From Brachypterus glaber (Eukaryota > Arthropoda > Insecta > Coleoptera > Kateretidae): DNA of 64,000 bases. Shown one piece after another: positions 24,422 through 36,125 of the stretch (position 1 is the first letter of the stretch; each line of letters starts with the position of its first letter). A program made the position numbers and the translations under genes. The notes beneath the pieces are model-generated. The model did not search any database. It saw nothing but the letters and a program-made list of their open reading frames with translations, and was not told where the DNA came from. Location of the stretch: positions 13,901,390-13,965,389 of the forward strand of contig OY294054.1 in NCBI GenBank assembly GCA_958510825.1, written 5' to 3'.

Positions 24422-24772
24422 TAGTCCGGGAGTCCACGCCCAGTAGAATTTTTTTTATTACCTCACCGTTGAGACTTTGTATATGTGTTCTTTATGTCCA
24501 GTCAAACAACTTCTTGCATAAGAAGATTCTTGGTAGCGGGGCGTTTTTTTTTTGGAACAACTCTTAACTTTAGGGCGTCCCACAACGGTATTGCCCGAAA
24601 ATTTTTGTCGGACAAGGTTACCAAAGTTAAGGGTTGGTCCCAAAAAAAAATCACCTTGATACCGAGAATTTTCTTATGCAAGAAGTTGTTTGGCTGGATA
24701 TAAATAACACATATACAAAGTCTCAACGGTGAGATAATAAAAAAATTCTACCGGGCGTGGGCTCCCAGACTA
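24422..24772. mobile_element. 350-bp palindromic MITE (TAGTCYGGGAG termini)
   Basis: TAGTCCGGGAGTCCACGCCC at 24422 is matched by the inverse GGGCGTGGGCTCCCAGACTA ending at 24772. The arms pair almost to the centre (GTTGAGACTTTGTATATGTG, CAACTTCTTGCATAAGAA, CTTAACTTT and their complements). Flanking TTA is compatible with a 2-3 bp target site. Overlapping 60-75 codon frames here are artefacts of the palindrome. Confidence 0.8.
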
Positions 24773-25689
24773 TTAATAAATGTATACAGATTTAATTATT
24801 AATTTCATTGCAACTTTAACCTTTTTAACGAAACTGGATGATGTTTATTGACTTTATTATGGCTTATAAATCGCGACAATTAAAAAGTCATTTTAAAACA
24901 ATAGCCTATTAAAAATTATAGTTAATGAGCAAATAAAATATCTTTTGATTAACATTTTAACGACGAAATTATGGATCATATTTCCAAAGTAAATTTTCCA
25001 TGATTTACAATTAAAATGGTTCCAACTTTTTAAGGGTCTGTTCTGATTTTTGGTTTCAAAAAATCGTTTTTTCTTTTTGCTTTTTTATATTTCTTAATAT
25101 GTGTAGAATACGCTTCTAAAATATTTTGACCAAATTCGTCTTCTTTAAAAAGTTATACATAAACTTTAAAACATACATATACTTTAATACATAAAATGCC
25201 ATTTTTTTTTAACGGTTTGAGCGATTTAAAAAAAAAACTTATAAACATATTGACTTAAATCTTTCTGCAACTAAGGGACGTCATTTTTAACAAGACTGGT
25301 TTTGGTTTTTGTGTTTCAGACCAATGGTGGGGGAGCTATCCCTGAAATCGTTTGCCATGTTATTTTTGAGATGCGAGTGCTGCACATTTATTTAGGACGG
25401 CAAAAAAATAAAACAACTCCTTAATTTTGTTACCGAATTCTTAGTGTGTAATTTTGATAAAAAAATCTAAGATAACGAAATAGCAAAACAAAAACGTAAA
25501 ATTTCCTAATAACACAGACTGCTGAAACGTTTATTATCGGACCTATTTCTATACTTTTTAACCCCTTCGAACTTGATAAAATTTCCAAAGTATCCTGTAA
25601 AAAATAAAAAAATTAATTGTTAGATATCATACCTGGGGGTTATTCTACCAAATCGTGACATGATTGGCTTTAAATAAAATACAGATTAT

Positions 25690-25925
25690 TATTAGCTAGA
25701 TGAAGGCGTTCATAAGTTATCGTGCCCACAAGATTTCTCGGGCAGAACACCGACAGAATTAAATTGACCGACCGAGCGACCGATCGATCGACCAAAAGAT
25801 CGACCGACCGATTCACCGACCGAATTTTTTTTTCGCTCGAAATTGATTTATATACACATAAAACGTCATAAAACGAAGAAGTAGGCAAACAAATTAAATT
25901 TGCACTAATTAAAATGGGAAAGCAA
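25690..25925 (-). repeat. Dispersed repeat with GACC/GATC simple sequence
   Basis: AAGTTATCGTGCCCACAAGATTT is followed by a (GACC)n/(GATC)n tract at about 25765-25830, then TTGATTTATATACACATAAA and ACGTCATAAAACG. It is the same family as 18900-19050 and 41700-41905. The tract is expanded relative to the other copies. Confidence 0.6.
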
Positions 25926-26032
25926 TACCTGGGACAAAACCTGAAAGTGTACCAGTCGAATTACACTCTCGTTATTGCAATACATTGTCAAGATAGTCAG
26001 TTTATAATACAACAAAATATATGAACTTTTAA

Positions 26033-26387
26033 TGTAACGTAAGCAACGAATTGCCTTGTAACGTAAGCAACAGATATTTTATCTTTTAATACATAACTCA
26101 GAAATTGTTAAAGATTTAAAATATTTAAGCCTGATTTCTTAAACATTTTCAAATGCACATTAAGTTTTAAAAATATTTTATATTCTGAAATAGAACAGAA
26201 ATTTAAAGAAACACGATCTATGTCACAAAATGTAACGTAAGCAACATTACATAAAATTATAAATATATGTTTTGTTAGTTTGTTATTTACCAAAAATAAA
26301 TATTGCATTTAAATATTGGCTTTTAATATATTTGACAAATTTATACATTTAAAAGTTAAAATAGGCGTAAGATGTAACGTAAGCAAC
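26033..26387 (+). repeat. Four exact copies of a 15-mer TGTAACGTAAGCAAC
   Basis: Exact copies lie at 26033-26047, 26057-26071, 26231-26245 and 26373-26387. The intervening sequence is unrelated AT-rich DNA, so the spacing is irregular (24, 174 and 142 bp). No gene or element boundary explains them. The function is unknown. Confidence 0.8.
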
Positions 26388-26700
26388 GCTGGAATTACCC
26401 CCGGTAATTATATTTAATAATTTTGTGACCGCTTATTAAAGGAAGTGAAACATATATCCCATGTTTAAAGATCATTAAAAAGGATTCTTTGAATGTTTTA
26501 CAATGTTTTTAAACAAGAAATGCATGCATCCAGTTTTCAGGAAAAACATGTGTACTTAAGTTAGGAAAGGCCGGAGTTACACAAATATAAAAAGATAAAA
26601 AAAAATTAAAAAATAAAAATAAAATAATAATCGAAAATAAAAAAAATACCAAATTATTTTTCTTTTTATAAAAAAAAAACGAACACCATTAAACTATTTT

Positions 26701-27387
26701 TACCCCCAGGAAACCAAAAGACGTCTTTTTGATGTCAATTATAATTATAATAATTATTGGGCACTAATTGACCTACATCATATTATGACGTCTTGCTGTC
26801 GTCCCAGTGAGGTGTATGAGTCACAGCCCAGGGACGTAACGTTACTGACGTTATAATAAAGTCAGAAATATGACGTTAGAAAAACGTGTTCAACATTATA
26901 CATCTCTCCAATTAACAGTTATTTATGGTATGAATGAGGAAACTAGGATTTTGCGCATGAGAAGGCAATATTATAATGGTATCCTATGACAGGATTTCAT
27001 AGAATTTTTTTGCCACCTATCTGCTCTTGTCCAGTGAAAGGAATTTTCCACAGGCATAGAAAATCCACACTAATCTGATGATGTACATCAAATTAGCAGG
27101 CTAACTATAGTCACTATAGCGACTGAACAGTACAGTTGAGTTTACGTAATTCCATAAAAAGACTATAAAGTCATCAACCTTTAATCAATATATAGGATTT
27201 AAAACTTTGTTTTAGTGGTAGAAAACAATATGTGGCGCCATCTATAGCCTTAGCATAAAATTTTTAAGACTTGACAAAAAACTGACGTCTTGTCGACGTC
27301 TGATATGCGTTGTATGTATGACGTCACAAATATGACCTAAAATTGACGGCGATAGTACGTCGGGGACGTCATCTGTTTTCCTGGGTA
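26701..27387. mobile_element. TIR element with TACCC..GGGTA ends and many GACGTC sites
   Basis: TACCCCCAGGAAACCAAAAG followed by ACGTC is inverted at the right end as GACGTCATCTGTTTTCCTGGGTA. The subterminal regions on both sides are rich in GACGTC/TGACGT (for example at 26720, 26785, 27283, 27294, 27318 and 27365), which read as direct and inverted repeats. No transposase was recognised in the ~685 bp. Confidence 0.65.
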
Positions 27388-27894
27388 GTCGCAGCCGAGA
27401 ACGAGGTAAAAAACCCATGGTCCAATTTTGAAGGATTTTTCTTAAAGCACAAGACCGTTTTAAAGACAAGGTTCTTTTTTAAATTAAGTATATATTTGAC
27501 CTGTATGATAAAAAGGATGATCATTAAAAAACCTTAATACGACAAAGATACAGTCAAGAATTTCCTCTCCGGTAAACATCTATTCAGTACTAAATTAAAA
27601 CTTTTCAATGACATTTATACCCTTTTTATTTGATTGTATTTAAAATTTAAAGGTTTTGTGGTTAGTTTTTTTTTGCTTTTTCATGTCGGAACAGATAAAA
27701 GGAAAGTTATTGTTTTTTTACGTTTATTAATACGTTAAACCCCGGTATGTTAAACTTTTACGCGTCCATTGGGCCCGCAGTTTTTTTATTGCGTAAATCT
27801 TTAAATAGAAAATGCACTGCTATGTGTATTTTTTAGTTATCTATTTTCTTTTTCTTAATTTTTGACTTTGTTACTCACATCTTAATTAATGTAC

Positions 27895-28650
27895 AAATTA
27901 CAAATTAAAAATGGATCGGAAATCGGAAGTTATTATTCTACAAAATTGTACTTTAATTTTTGTTAAAAATACCCTAATTTCATGCCCATTCTTAAATTTC
28001 GGAAAAAGCCTGAAAGACTTTGTTGTCCGTAAGATTTGTTGCCACTCGAGAACGCTTTGAGATTGATTCCAAACCATAACATGGAAAATGGAAATGCAAT
28101 ATTCCATTACCATTTGTAACTAAATATTTAGTTACAAAAAGTTATAAATTTTTGTTAGAAACACTATAGTCACTTACCTTAATATTTAAGGACGGACATG
28201 ATATGTTGCGTGTTTTTAACAAAAATTAAAATACAATTGTCTATAACTTCCGATTTCCTATCCGTTCGTAACTGAATATTCAGCTTACTTGTTACAGCGT
28301 AGTAATAAAATAAATACTTTTTGTAGAACCCCTCAAAAACTCCTGTCTACAAAAATATATATTTTTTTAAACTAAAAAAATATCAAGAAATTGAAATTTT
28401 TTTGATATGAATGGAAGCGCCTTCGCCATAATTGTAAATATCAAACAAGCCCTGAAGATATGTAATGCTACGTATTCCTTTATATATTAATCACAGTAAA
28501 TGGTATGTATTATTCACAGTAAATGGTATATTGCATTTCCATTTTCCATGTTATGGTTTGGAATCAATCTCAAAGCGTTCTCGAGTGGCAACAAATCTTA
28601 CGGACAACAAAGTCTTTCAGGCTTTTTTGGAAATATCTGTAGCTTCAAAA
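27895..28650. mobile_element. Foldback region with CATTTCCATTTTCCATGTTATGG arms
   Basis: About 27975-28110 is inverted at about 28510-28630. TTCCAAACCATAACATGG pairs with CCATGTTATGGTTTGGAA, and TTGCCACTCGAGAACGC with GCGTTCTCGAGTGGCAA. Related sequence (GGGAAATGCAATATACTG, GTAGCATTACATATCTT) recurs at about 30015-30080. It is non-coding; the outer limits are approximate. Confidence 0.6.
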
Positions 28651-29639
28651 ACTATATTTTTCGTCCTTGTATCATGAATAACAATTCATTGTTTTTTTTG
28701 TTTTGCCTTTTTGCGACTTATATTCAATATTGAAAAATAGGTGAGAAAATCTTGGCTTTAAAGTAACAGTTGTAAAAAGCAATAAGATAAACCACAAGTT
28801 TGGAATGTTTCCAATTTTTAGAAAAGAAGTCAAATACCTATGGGTATATCCGTAGTAACGACTATTTTCTCAGTCCGGATTCGAACTGGAGACTTGACTT
28901 TTTTTCTAATTTTCTCTCCTGTCCGATATGTCACTAAATTTTTTTTTATAATTATTTGCAGTCATCAAAATTACTTCTTATATGACACTATTTTTTTACT
29001 GTAACTTTATGCTATATACTAAATCACATAAGAAACAGGGGAACATTCATATTTGGTGTTTTACAGTTGGTATACATTCGTATATTTTGTTCAAAGGAGT
29101 GAAGAGTTGACAACAGATGACCCTTTATTTGAATTTTGAGGTTATATCTGTCGATAGTTACAATTTTAACTGTTCAGATATAACCTTAAAATACAAATTA
29201 ATTATTAAATAACAAAAAAAAACCTTTATTTTATAAACACTTGAAATTAGCAACACAGGTAAAACACTACAAAAAGGGTATTTGAATTACCTTGACCGAG
29301 AAAAGTGAGTAAACTCAGATGAAAAGAAATGGCAGCCTTCTGCCCAATTGTACCTTAAAATGCCAGAAACTTTGACACCTATTAGCGGTTAATAGGGTTA
29401 AATATGTTACGTATATTGCTGCTGTTTTATGGTCATTTCTTTACTGAAAAAATAATCTAGGGGCAACCAGAAATCTAATAACAAAACTTTTTTAAGCACG
29501 ACAATTTGCCTGGTTTTCTTTAACAGATTTTGTTTTGAAGCAGCCAGCTGTTCCGTATTTAACTATTAATCTGGATGTATTAAAATACTTGATATAAACA
29601 AAAACTAAGAAATTAGCATTAATACTATTTTTCATTATT

Positions 29640-29775
29640 ATTATTCACAGCGCCAGCGCTAGAATAATATTATACGGTGGTTTCAAGTTTTCAAAAAAAA
29701 TCAAAAATCATCCTAGACAAAAAATTCTTGGATATAAATTTGTTTAATGAAAAAATAAGCAACTTTTTTTTTCAA
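29640..29775 (+). repeat. Dispersed repeat (AGCGCC..GCGCTAGAATA family), copy 2
   Basis: It has the same ordered blocks as 20630-20765 (CAGCGCCAGCGCTAGAATA, ATTATACGGTGGTTTC, CATCCTAGACAAAAAATTC). It is followed by a GTCTGTCCGTCCGTCTG tract and CACGAATTTTGTAGATACGA, linking it with the GTCTG-type repeats. Confidence 0.6.
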
Positions 29776-31620
29776 ATGACCGTCTGTCCGTCCGTCTGAT
29801 GTCACGAATTTTGTAGATACGATAACTCAAGAACGAATAAACGGATCGTATTGAAATTTTCACGAAAAATCAAGTTCTATGATTTTGAAAGTAATCCCTC
29901 CAAAAACAAAAAAGTTATGGGGTTTATACTTAAAAAAAAGGAAAAATGCTGATAAAAATTTTGATTAACGTAATTTTTTTTTGTTATTTTTTTTTCAAAA
30001 TTGTTTTTAAAGTATTTGGGAAATGCAATATACTGTTTACTGTGAATAATATATAATGGAATGTGTAGCATTACATATCTTTACGGCTTGTTTTTAGTAT
30101 TTTAATTACTCGGAATGATTTCTCTGTGTGCTTTTATTATGTACAGCCAAAAAAATATTATTATTAAAAATTTATGTTTTTTTAACAGGAATTTTTCGCG
30201 GACATACCCATATGCATAAATTATATAGTACTATACAATACTTATACCTTTCGTTTCACAGAAATTTAGCGTTAAAAGCGCCAATCTTAAACTTCAGAAA
30301 GCTAGCTATATAATTTCTAATTTTATCTTTAATAACCAAGCATAAACGCTATAACTAAATTAATATGATCACAAAGAAAAAACTTTATTATAAAAAGCTA
30401 CATATGTTTTAGTCGAGTCAATAAAAACAATAAAAAACTGTTAGATAATAAACAGTACTCGGCGAATTTCTAGTCCTCGCATAGGCGTCGACTCTAGCGT
30501 TGACGCGAGGTTTTAAATATTTACATTTTTATCTCTTTTTATCTTGATTTTTTTTAATGATTCCATTTACACGAGTAAGGTGGGAAAAAAAGTTATCGAT
30601 AAATAAAAATTAAATACTTTCGTATTCTTAAAAGATAAAAATCGAATATCGTTTTTTTTTTCTTTGAAAAACACCGATATATACATACATATGTATAGTT
30701 AATATGTACATCCAATATTGTTGTGTGTAAAAAATTAGTCGTCAAATGTTTCGATTAAGCGACCTTCATAAAAATTTCCCTCATAATTCGGAAAAATTAT
30801 TCCGTAAGCCTATGTTTCAGTGTTTATTTTCAACGATGATTAGTTATAACTGAGTTTACGCCGACTACTAATAATAAATAAATAAAAAATAAATAAATAA
30901 AAAAAAACTAAAAACAAAAACAGGTATGGTATTGGATTTTGACTTGTGAAAAAGCCAAACTGTTCGAACATAGCCTAATTTTCAATATCTTCCATTCGGG
31001 GCCCCGCAAAAATGTGCATTATATTTTTCATCTTTGTTTTCCATTTGTTCCTGGTTTTCAGATTTGTTCTTACTTTAAATACTAAAAAATATAGAGCTAA
31101 AACATTTTTTTCAAACCCTTCTTACCCTCACTCATATTTGTAAGCTCTTGGAATGAAGATTTAGTGGTACAAAAATCTAATTTTTGAAAAATTTGGATCA
31201 TTTATCAGATTTTTCTTGGTTTGGACTTTTTTATATTTTTCGTTTTTTTTTTTCGTTTTAAACCTTTAAAATAATGCCTATTGAAATACAAGCTATCATT
31301 TAAAATTAAATGCGATACTCTGGAAATGGTAGTAAATATAAATGTATACAAAGTGATCTGTTGAAGCTCAGGAAAGCCTATATTTCAATCAGATGTATTG
31401 AATGATTTGTGCATTTATACCGTTTGATTGTGTTTAATGTTGCAAATATACGTCATTGTGTTGTTTCGTGACATATGCTGCTTTCCTGTAAGAAAATTTA
31501 ATACTTAAACGACGGTTATAAGCAAAAAAAATTTTCAGCTTGTCAGCTTGTCTTTATTAAAAGTTAGTTTTTCTCCTTTTTTGCAAAAAATTGTGTTTTT
31601 TGAAAAAATATATACATATA

Positions 31621-32320
31621 TACAGGGTGATCAGTAACTGTCATGCCAAAATTTAAGAGGTGATTCTACATCCAAAAATATGAAAAAAAGTTTTTATAAA
31701 GGTTGGTCCGGCAGTAAGCCCCAAGGGAGCTACGGCCCTTCGAAGATGACATATCAAATGGGGAACAAAAAAAAGCATTAATAAAATTTTAATGCTGCAG
31801 GGTGATTCTTCATTTAAAACTGAGAAAAAAAGTATTCTTCACCAAAACACCTAAGTTTAATATTAAAGGAGTAATAGCCTTTAAAAAAGTAACGTTTTTG
31901 GTGGCACAAAATGTTACTTCCTCTTAATTGTATTTTTTTAACGATTGCTCCTACAGTGTTACACTATATAAATTTTTTTATGTATTTTTACTTAAGGAAT
32001 CCATATTTAAAAAAAAATCCAAAAAAGTTTGGGGCAAAAATGTGTATACATTTTTTCGTATAGGGACGCCTCTGGATAAATTAAAAAAAATAAATGAACA
32101 TAAACTTTTTGCCCTTATTAATACTAGTATACATACAAAAGCTCGTCGCTCTAGCTTAAATGGTACCAGAGTTATTAATTAAAAACCCTATTTTTATTAC
32201 AATTTTAAAGGGATGAAGCTTCCTTAGGGCTCATTTGCGGACCGATCTTTATAGGAACTTTTTTTGATATTTTTTGATCCATAATCACCTCTTAAATTTT
32301 GACATATAAATTATCTTTAA
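31621..32320. mobile_element. CAGGGTG-type foldback element F3
   Basis: TACAGGGTGATCAG starts the element. The left arm TTTAAGAGGTGATTCTACATCC and TTTATAAAGGTTGGTCCG is inverted at the right as GGACCGATCTTTATAGGAAC and CCATAATCACCTCTTAAATTTTG. It is non-coding. The right terminus is diffuse, within about 32300-32330. Confidence 0.6.
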
Positions 32321-33212
32321 TTTTTTTTATAAACTACATGAGAAATTATTCTTTTTTTAAAAGTAGTAGTTAAAGTTATGCCCCTTTTCGAGTGACCAAT
32401 TACACATTATTAATCAGGGAATATTGAACAAGGCTAGTAGGGTTAAACCTCGGTTAAACCTATTAAAAATGAGAAAGTTGGATACTTTATCGCGTTCTCC
32501 TGGGAACTACTCAGGCGCCTTGAAAGGTCTAATTATATCATTATCAGTTTAATTTAGAGTCAACAACAGATGTTTTCACATACAGGGATAGTAAGTATAA
32601 ATTACCAGAAGTATCTCTATTATTTATGTTGTTTGAGGTTGCTGTATTATATTTTACTGTTTTATATGTAAATTAAGGTTGAAAAATATGACAAATGATG
32701 TTTTACGATATGCATATTTAAAAGAACAACCCTGTATAATAGCCCCAAATATATAGGTACATAGTAGCCACAAATTATTAAATATGAAATAAAACATTTA
32801 TAAACTTTAATAAGTTTTATATTTATGGTAAATAGATCAAAAATAGTTTAAATTTTTTTTAAATTTTCAAAGAAAGCATAATAAACAAATAATTGGTCTG
32901 TTCGTGACAATTAACAATAAGTATTTAATAAAAATGTATTAATCATAATTAAATATTTATTTACCATAAATTGATAGTTTATTTGGTTTTCTTCGGAACA
33001 CGTAAGACAAATAGGTTGCATACTTAAGAAAATTAATCAACTTAATTACCATTTGGTAATTAATTTTAATTGTTTACATTGTTTTCGTGAAAATTGGTAA
33101 ATAGGGGTTTTTGGGGTCGATGAAACTTAATCTGATAACAAAAATTTTCTCCACTTTACTGTACATAGTTTTTTTTAAATCCTTTTCGCCTCATATGGCA
33201 AACTTGGTATAA

Positions 33213-33362
33213 GGGAACGTTAAAGTATTGCGTAACGCAAAATTTGATCATTTTGGACCCCCAACCCCCTGTAACGCTATTTTCCTATACCATTAACATG
33301 GGCGTAACACTCCAAAATGACCCCCACCCCCCCGGAGCGTTACGTAATACTTGAACGTTGCC
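33213..33362. mobile_element. PIF/Harbinger-like MITE, copy 1 (TAA target duplication)
   Basis: The 150-bp element begins GGGAACGTTAAAGTATTGCG and then TAACGC, and ends with the inverse GCGTTACGTAATACTTGAACGTTGCC. The trinucleotide TAA flanks it at 33210-33212 and 33363-33365. GGG/CCC ends with a 3-bp target duplication fit the PIF/Harbinger superfamily. It shares its interior with the copy at 47542. Confidence 0.75.
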
Positions 33363-33649
33363 TAAGCTCGAGCCAATTAAAAAATATCTAAGTTTATTTT
33401 TATAGATTAAATTGCGCTTGTCCCCTATTTTATTATACTTTTAAATTGACGTGATTAAAATCATATTTGTCACAAATTTACTTTTTTCTCGGAGTAGAAT
33501 ATAGTAAAGCATTTTTTAAATTACTTTTTTTATTCATTCGGGATAAAAAAATCTTGTTTGTTGTTTGTCAAGCATTTTTATACTCAGTTTTAACTACAAA
33601 AGAGAAAAATTAATCATTTTAAATTTTTCAGCACTACATGCTGTACCAT

Positions 33650-34400
33650 GTAAGATATTTCTATGTGAAGTAGCTTAGTCGATATATCGGCTAGAACGGC
33701 TCTATCTGGAAATATTCAAATACATACGAATTTTTTTCCGATAAATATTTTAGGGCGAGGTCATCTCAACAATAAATCGATTTTTCGACCTCGAAATCGA
33801 TCCGAAAGTTTCAAAAAAATGTCATCATTTGGAAAATTTGACATATAACCAGATTTTTTTGAGATTTTTTCAAAATATCTCCATTTTGGTTAAAAAGTGT
33901 TTTACTGAAAAATATGGGTCTTTAAGGCAAACATTAAAAAAACTATAGAGCCGGTTTTTTTAACCTCGTATACATTGTCACAATGTGTTGGTGGATAGGT
34001 CCTTTTTTATTGCATCCATCTATAGAGCTTTTTTCTAGGCAACTGCGGTTTTTGATTTTTTTTGTAGCTTTTTTTAGTTTGTGATCAAAAAATGCAAAAT
34101 TACCATTTTTGACTTTGATTGTACCAATTGTTTATATTATAGTGTTCTCGACGCTTTAATTGTATACCACAGAAAAAAAAAAACAGATTAACATATAAAA
34201 AATTAAATCATTATTTTTTTTTGATCTGAATTTTTTTTTTAAGTTTAAGCCTAATCGAGTTATTAAAAAAAAATCGAATAAAGCTAGTTTTTAAATGAAT
34301 TTTCGGAATTTTGACATTTTTTAAACTTGGATCGATTCCGAGGTCGCAAAATTAATGTATTATTGACAAGGAATCAACAAAATTGCGTACCTGAATTTTT
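33650..34400. repeat. Degenerate inverted-repeat region
   Basis: The segment near 33755-33830 (ACAATAAATCGATTTTTCGACC, CTCGAAATCGATCC, AATGTCA) is loosely inverted near 34300-34370 (TTTTGACATT, GGATCGATTCCGAGG, TTATTGACAAG). It suggests an old foldback element just before the acceptor at 34484. The boundaries are uncertain. Confidence 0.4.
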
Positions 34401-34484
34401 ACAGGTAAACCTACCTACCGACTGGGCTAAAGTTTTTCTCTTTCATATCTGTAAAATTTTCTAAATAAATATATTTATTTTCAG

Positions 34485-34924
34485 CCATCCAACAGTTACC
34501 AAATTCTAAACTCATCAAGCCGCTGTGTGTTGTTAATCGATCACAACATCTTTACCGAGATAGAATGCAAAGAGTCTCACGTTTTACAACCCTTCTCGAA
34601 TCAGAACACAGGTGCTACAACTACTATAGTTCAGAAATTGCTTGTAATAAACGAATTTAATGATACATTCCCAAACAGCGAGCAACCGGAAATAACACGT
34701 CGACTGCCTCTAGATTTCGACCATACTCCAAGCGAGAAAATAACAAATTCCGAAGTGAAAGACTCTAAGGACCTAATAAGGAAACTGTGTCAACAAAAAC
34801 CGGATAATATGCAGTTTGAAATGTCAGAATTGTTTAGTAAATTTATTCAGAATTTAGGGGTACTTCCTTATTCTTCAATAACTTCAATTTATGAACAATC
34901 TGGAAAGCTCTGTCACTCTGGGAG
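34485..34924 (+). CDS. apolpp: Apolipophorin precursor, exon 2 of window (end of N-sheet to start of helical domain)
   Basis: 440-nt exon, codons 188-333 plus two bases of an Arg codon. The acceptor is TTTCAG at 34479-34484 (phase 0) and the donor is AG|GTAAGT after 34924 (phase 2). It opens with PSNSYQILNSSSRCVLLIDH and continues TEIECKESHVLQPFSN and TTTIVQKLLVINE, strongly conserved in insect apolipophorins. It then enters the helical lipid-transfer domain (SKDLIRKLCQQKP and LFSKFIQNLGVLPYSSITSIY). Cysteines in SSRC and EIEC fit a conserved disulfide. A sequon NSS lies near the start. The upstream frame is open only to the acceptor. Degenerate copies of its 3' part lie in the following intron. 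Confidence 0.93.
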
Positions 34925-35094
34925 GTAAGTAAATCCAACCTTTTTTACATCGAAAAAGTTTCTTAATATTAAAAAAAAAATGAAGTAGAATTTATTGCCA
35001 TTTTTAATAGGTATTTAAACTATTTTTAATCATACACATAGGGAAAGATTTTCTTAATTTAAGTAAACTCCAGACCACTTTCTTTTTGCAGTTT

Positions 35095-35262
35095 TCCAAC
35101 AGTTTTCTTAGAGAAATCTGTGTCAACAGAAACTGAATAATATCCAATATGAAATATCAAAGTTATTTAGTAAATTTATGCACACTTTAGGAGTACTTTT
35201 CCATTTTGCATTCGTTTTAATTTATAAATAATCTGGAAAGATTTGTCACTCTGGAAGTAAAT
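35095..35262 (+). pseudogene. Decayed duplicate of the 3' part of the preceding exon, copy 1
   Basis: CTGTGTCAACAGAAACTGAA through TTTAGTAAATTTATG and TCTGGAAAG..TGTCACTCTGGAAG aligns base for base with 34786-34924 with scattered substitutions. GAACAA has become AAATAA, an in-frame stop. The donor GGAG|GTAAGT has become GGAAGTAAAT, destroying the GT. It should therefore be non-functional. It is followed immediately by a TIR element and then by sequence resembling the downstream intron of the parental exon. Confidence 0.85.
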
Positions 35263-35265
35263 AAT

Positions 35266-35869
35266 GGGTCGACTTTCGTTTGAAGGAAATCAGCTATATT
35301 TTCAAAAAAAAAAAAATTGCCTTTGTGGACCCCCCTGAATCCGAAAATGGTAATCGTTCTTTGCGGAAATGCACCGTTTTTTTTTCTATGGCGATTTTTT
35401 ATATATTTTTAGTTGTGGCAAAAAAACATTATGGAAATCTGTTTTCGTTAGAAATAAAGTATAATCTAGTTACTTGGATCCCCCTGAATCCGAAAATGGT
35501 AATCGTTCTTTGCGGAAATGCACCTTTTTTTTCTATGATGATTTTTTATAGTTCTATTGTTTTCGCAAAAAAAAAAACGTTATATGGCAATCTGATATAA
35601 TTAGAAACGATATATATTCTAGTTTTTTTCGCTCCCCTGAATCCGAAAATATTAATCGTTCTTTGCGGAAACACACCGTTTTTTTTTCTATGCCGATTTT
35701 TTATATAGTTTTTGTTTTGGCAAAAAAACGTCTGTCGTTAAAAATTAAGTATATTCTCATTATTTTGGCCCCCCTAAATCTGAAAATAATTTTCAATTTT
35801 GAACTCAATTTATTTAGATGGTAAGTAATTTGTAACGATATCAGATTTCCTTCAAACGAAAGTTGGGCC
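35266..35869. mobile_element. TIR element with internal ~150-bp tandem repeats
   Basis: GGGTCGACTTTCGTTTGAAGG at the left is inverted at the right as CCTTCAAACGAAAGTTGGGCC. Between the ends, three to four direct repeats of about 145-165 bp carry CCCCTGAATCCGAAAATGGT, AATCGTTCTTTGCGGAAA, GCACCGTTTTTTT and TGGCAAAAAAAC. Open frames here (for example 35280-35600) simply follow the repeats. The element sits just after the dead donor site of the pseudo-exon at 35095. Confidence 0.75.
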
Positions 35870-36125
35870 TAGATAATTTAATGAGCCGTTTTAACTAAAT
35901 AAAGGATATCAAACTTTGTTTACATCAAAAAATCACTTTTAAAAATAATTTTAAGTAGCAAGTATTGCTGCTCAGAATATCCTAACTTTTTTAAACCCTA
36001 CACTAGTACCTACAGTACCAGTTTTGAACTAGAAAAAGGGAAAGAAATTTGTTCATTCAAATAATCTCCAAACCACTTTTTATTTCTATTTATTATTTCA
36101 ACATTTTTCTTCGATAAATTTATAA

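Larger units (their letters stand above)
2228..34484 (+). other. Large intron (about 32.3 kb) of the apolipophorin gene
   Basis: It is bounded by GTTAGT at 2228 and TTTCAG at 34479-34484. Joining the flanking exons gives a continuous protein (IPYSTQT then PSNSYQILNS) that matches the family, so no coding exon appears to be missing. The intron is mostly mobile DNA, itemised separately. Stretches where I see only AT-rich sequence or unplaceable fragments are about 5401-6590, 15005-16280, 19860-20630, 20770-21640, 28660-29620, 30080-31620 and 32320-33210. Its size comes largely from accumulated insertions. Confidence 0.85.

Noticed and set aside
24458..24726. Three overlapping 61-74 codon frames on both strands
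   Set aside because: They lie in a near-perfect palindrome, which forces mirrored frames.
26033..26387. CRISPR-like repeats (15-mers with spacers)
   Set aside because: Repeat too short, spacing irregular (24 to 174 bp) and eukaryotic context.
34527..34928. Independent short gene starting near 34527
   Set aside because: The position is a GTG inside the exon; the coding frame is open back to the TTTCAG acceptor at 34484 and matches apolipophorin.
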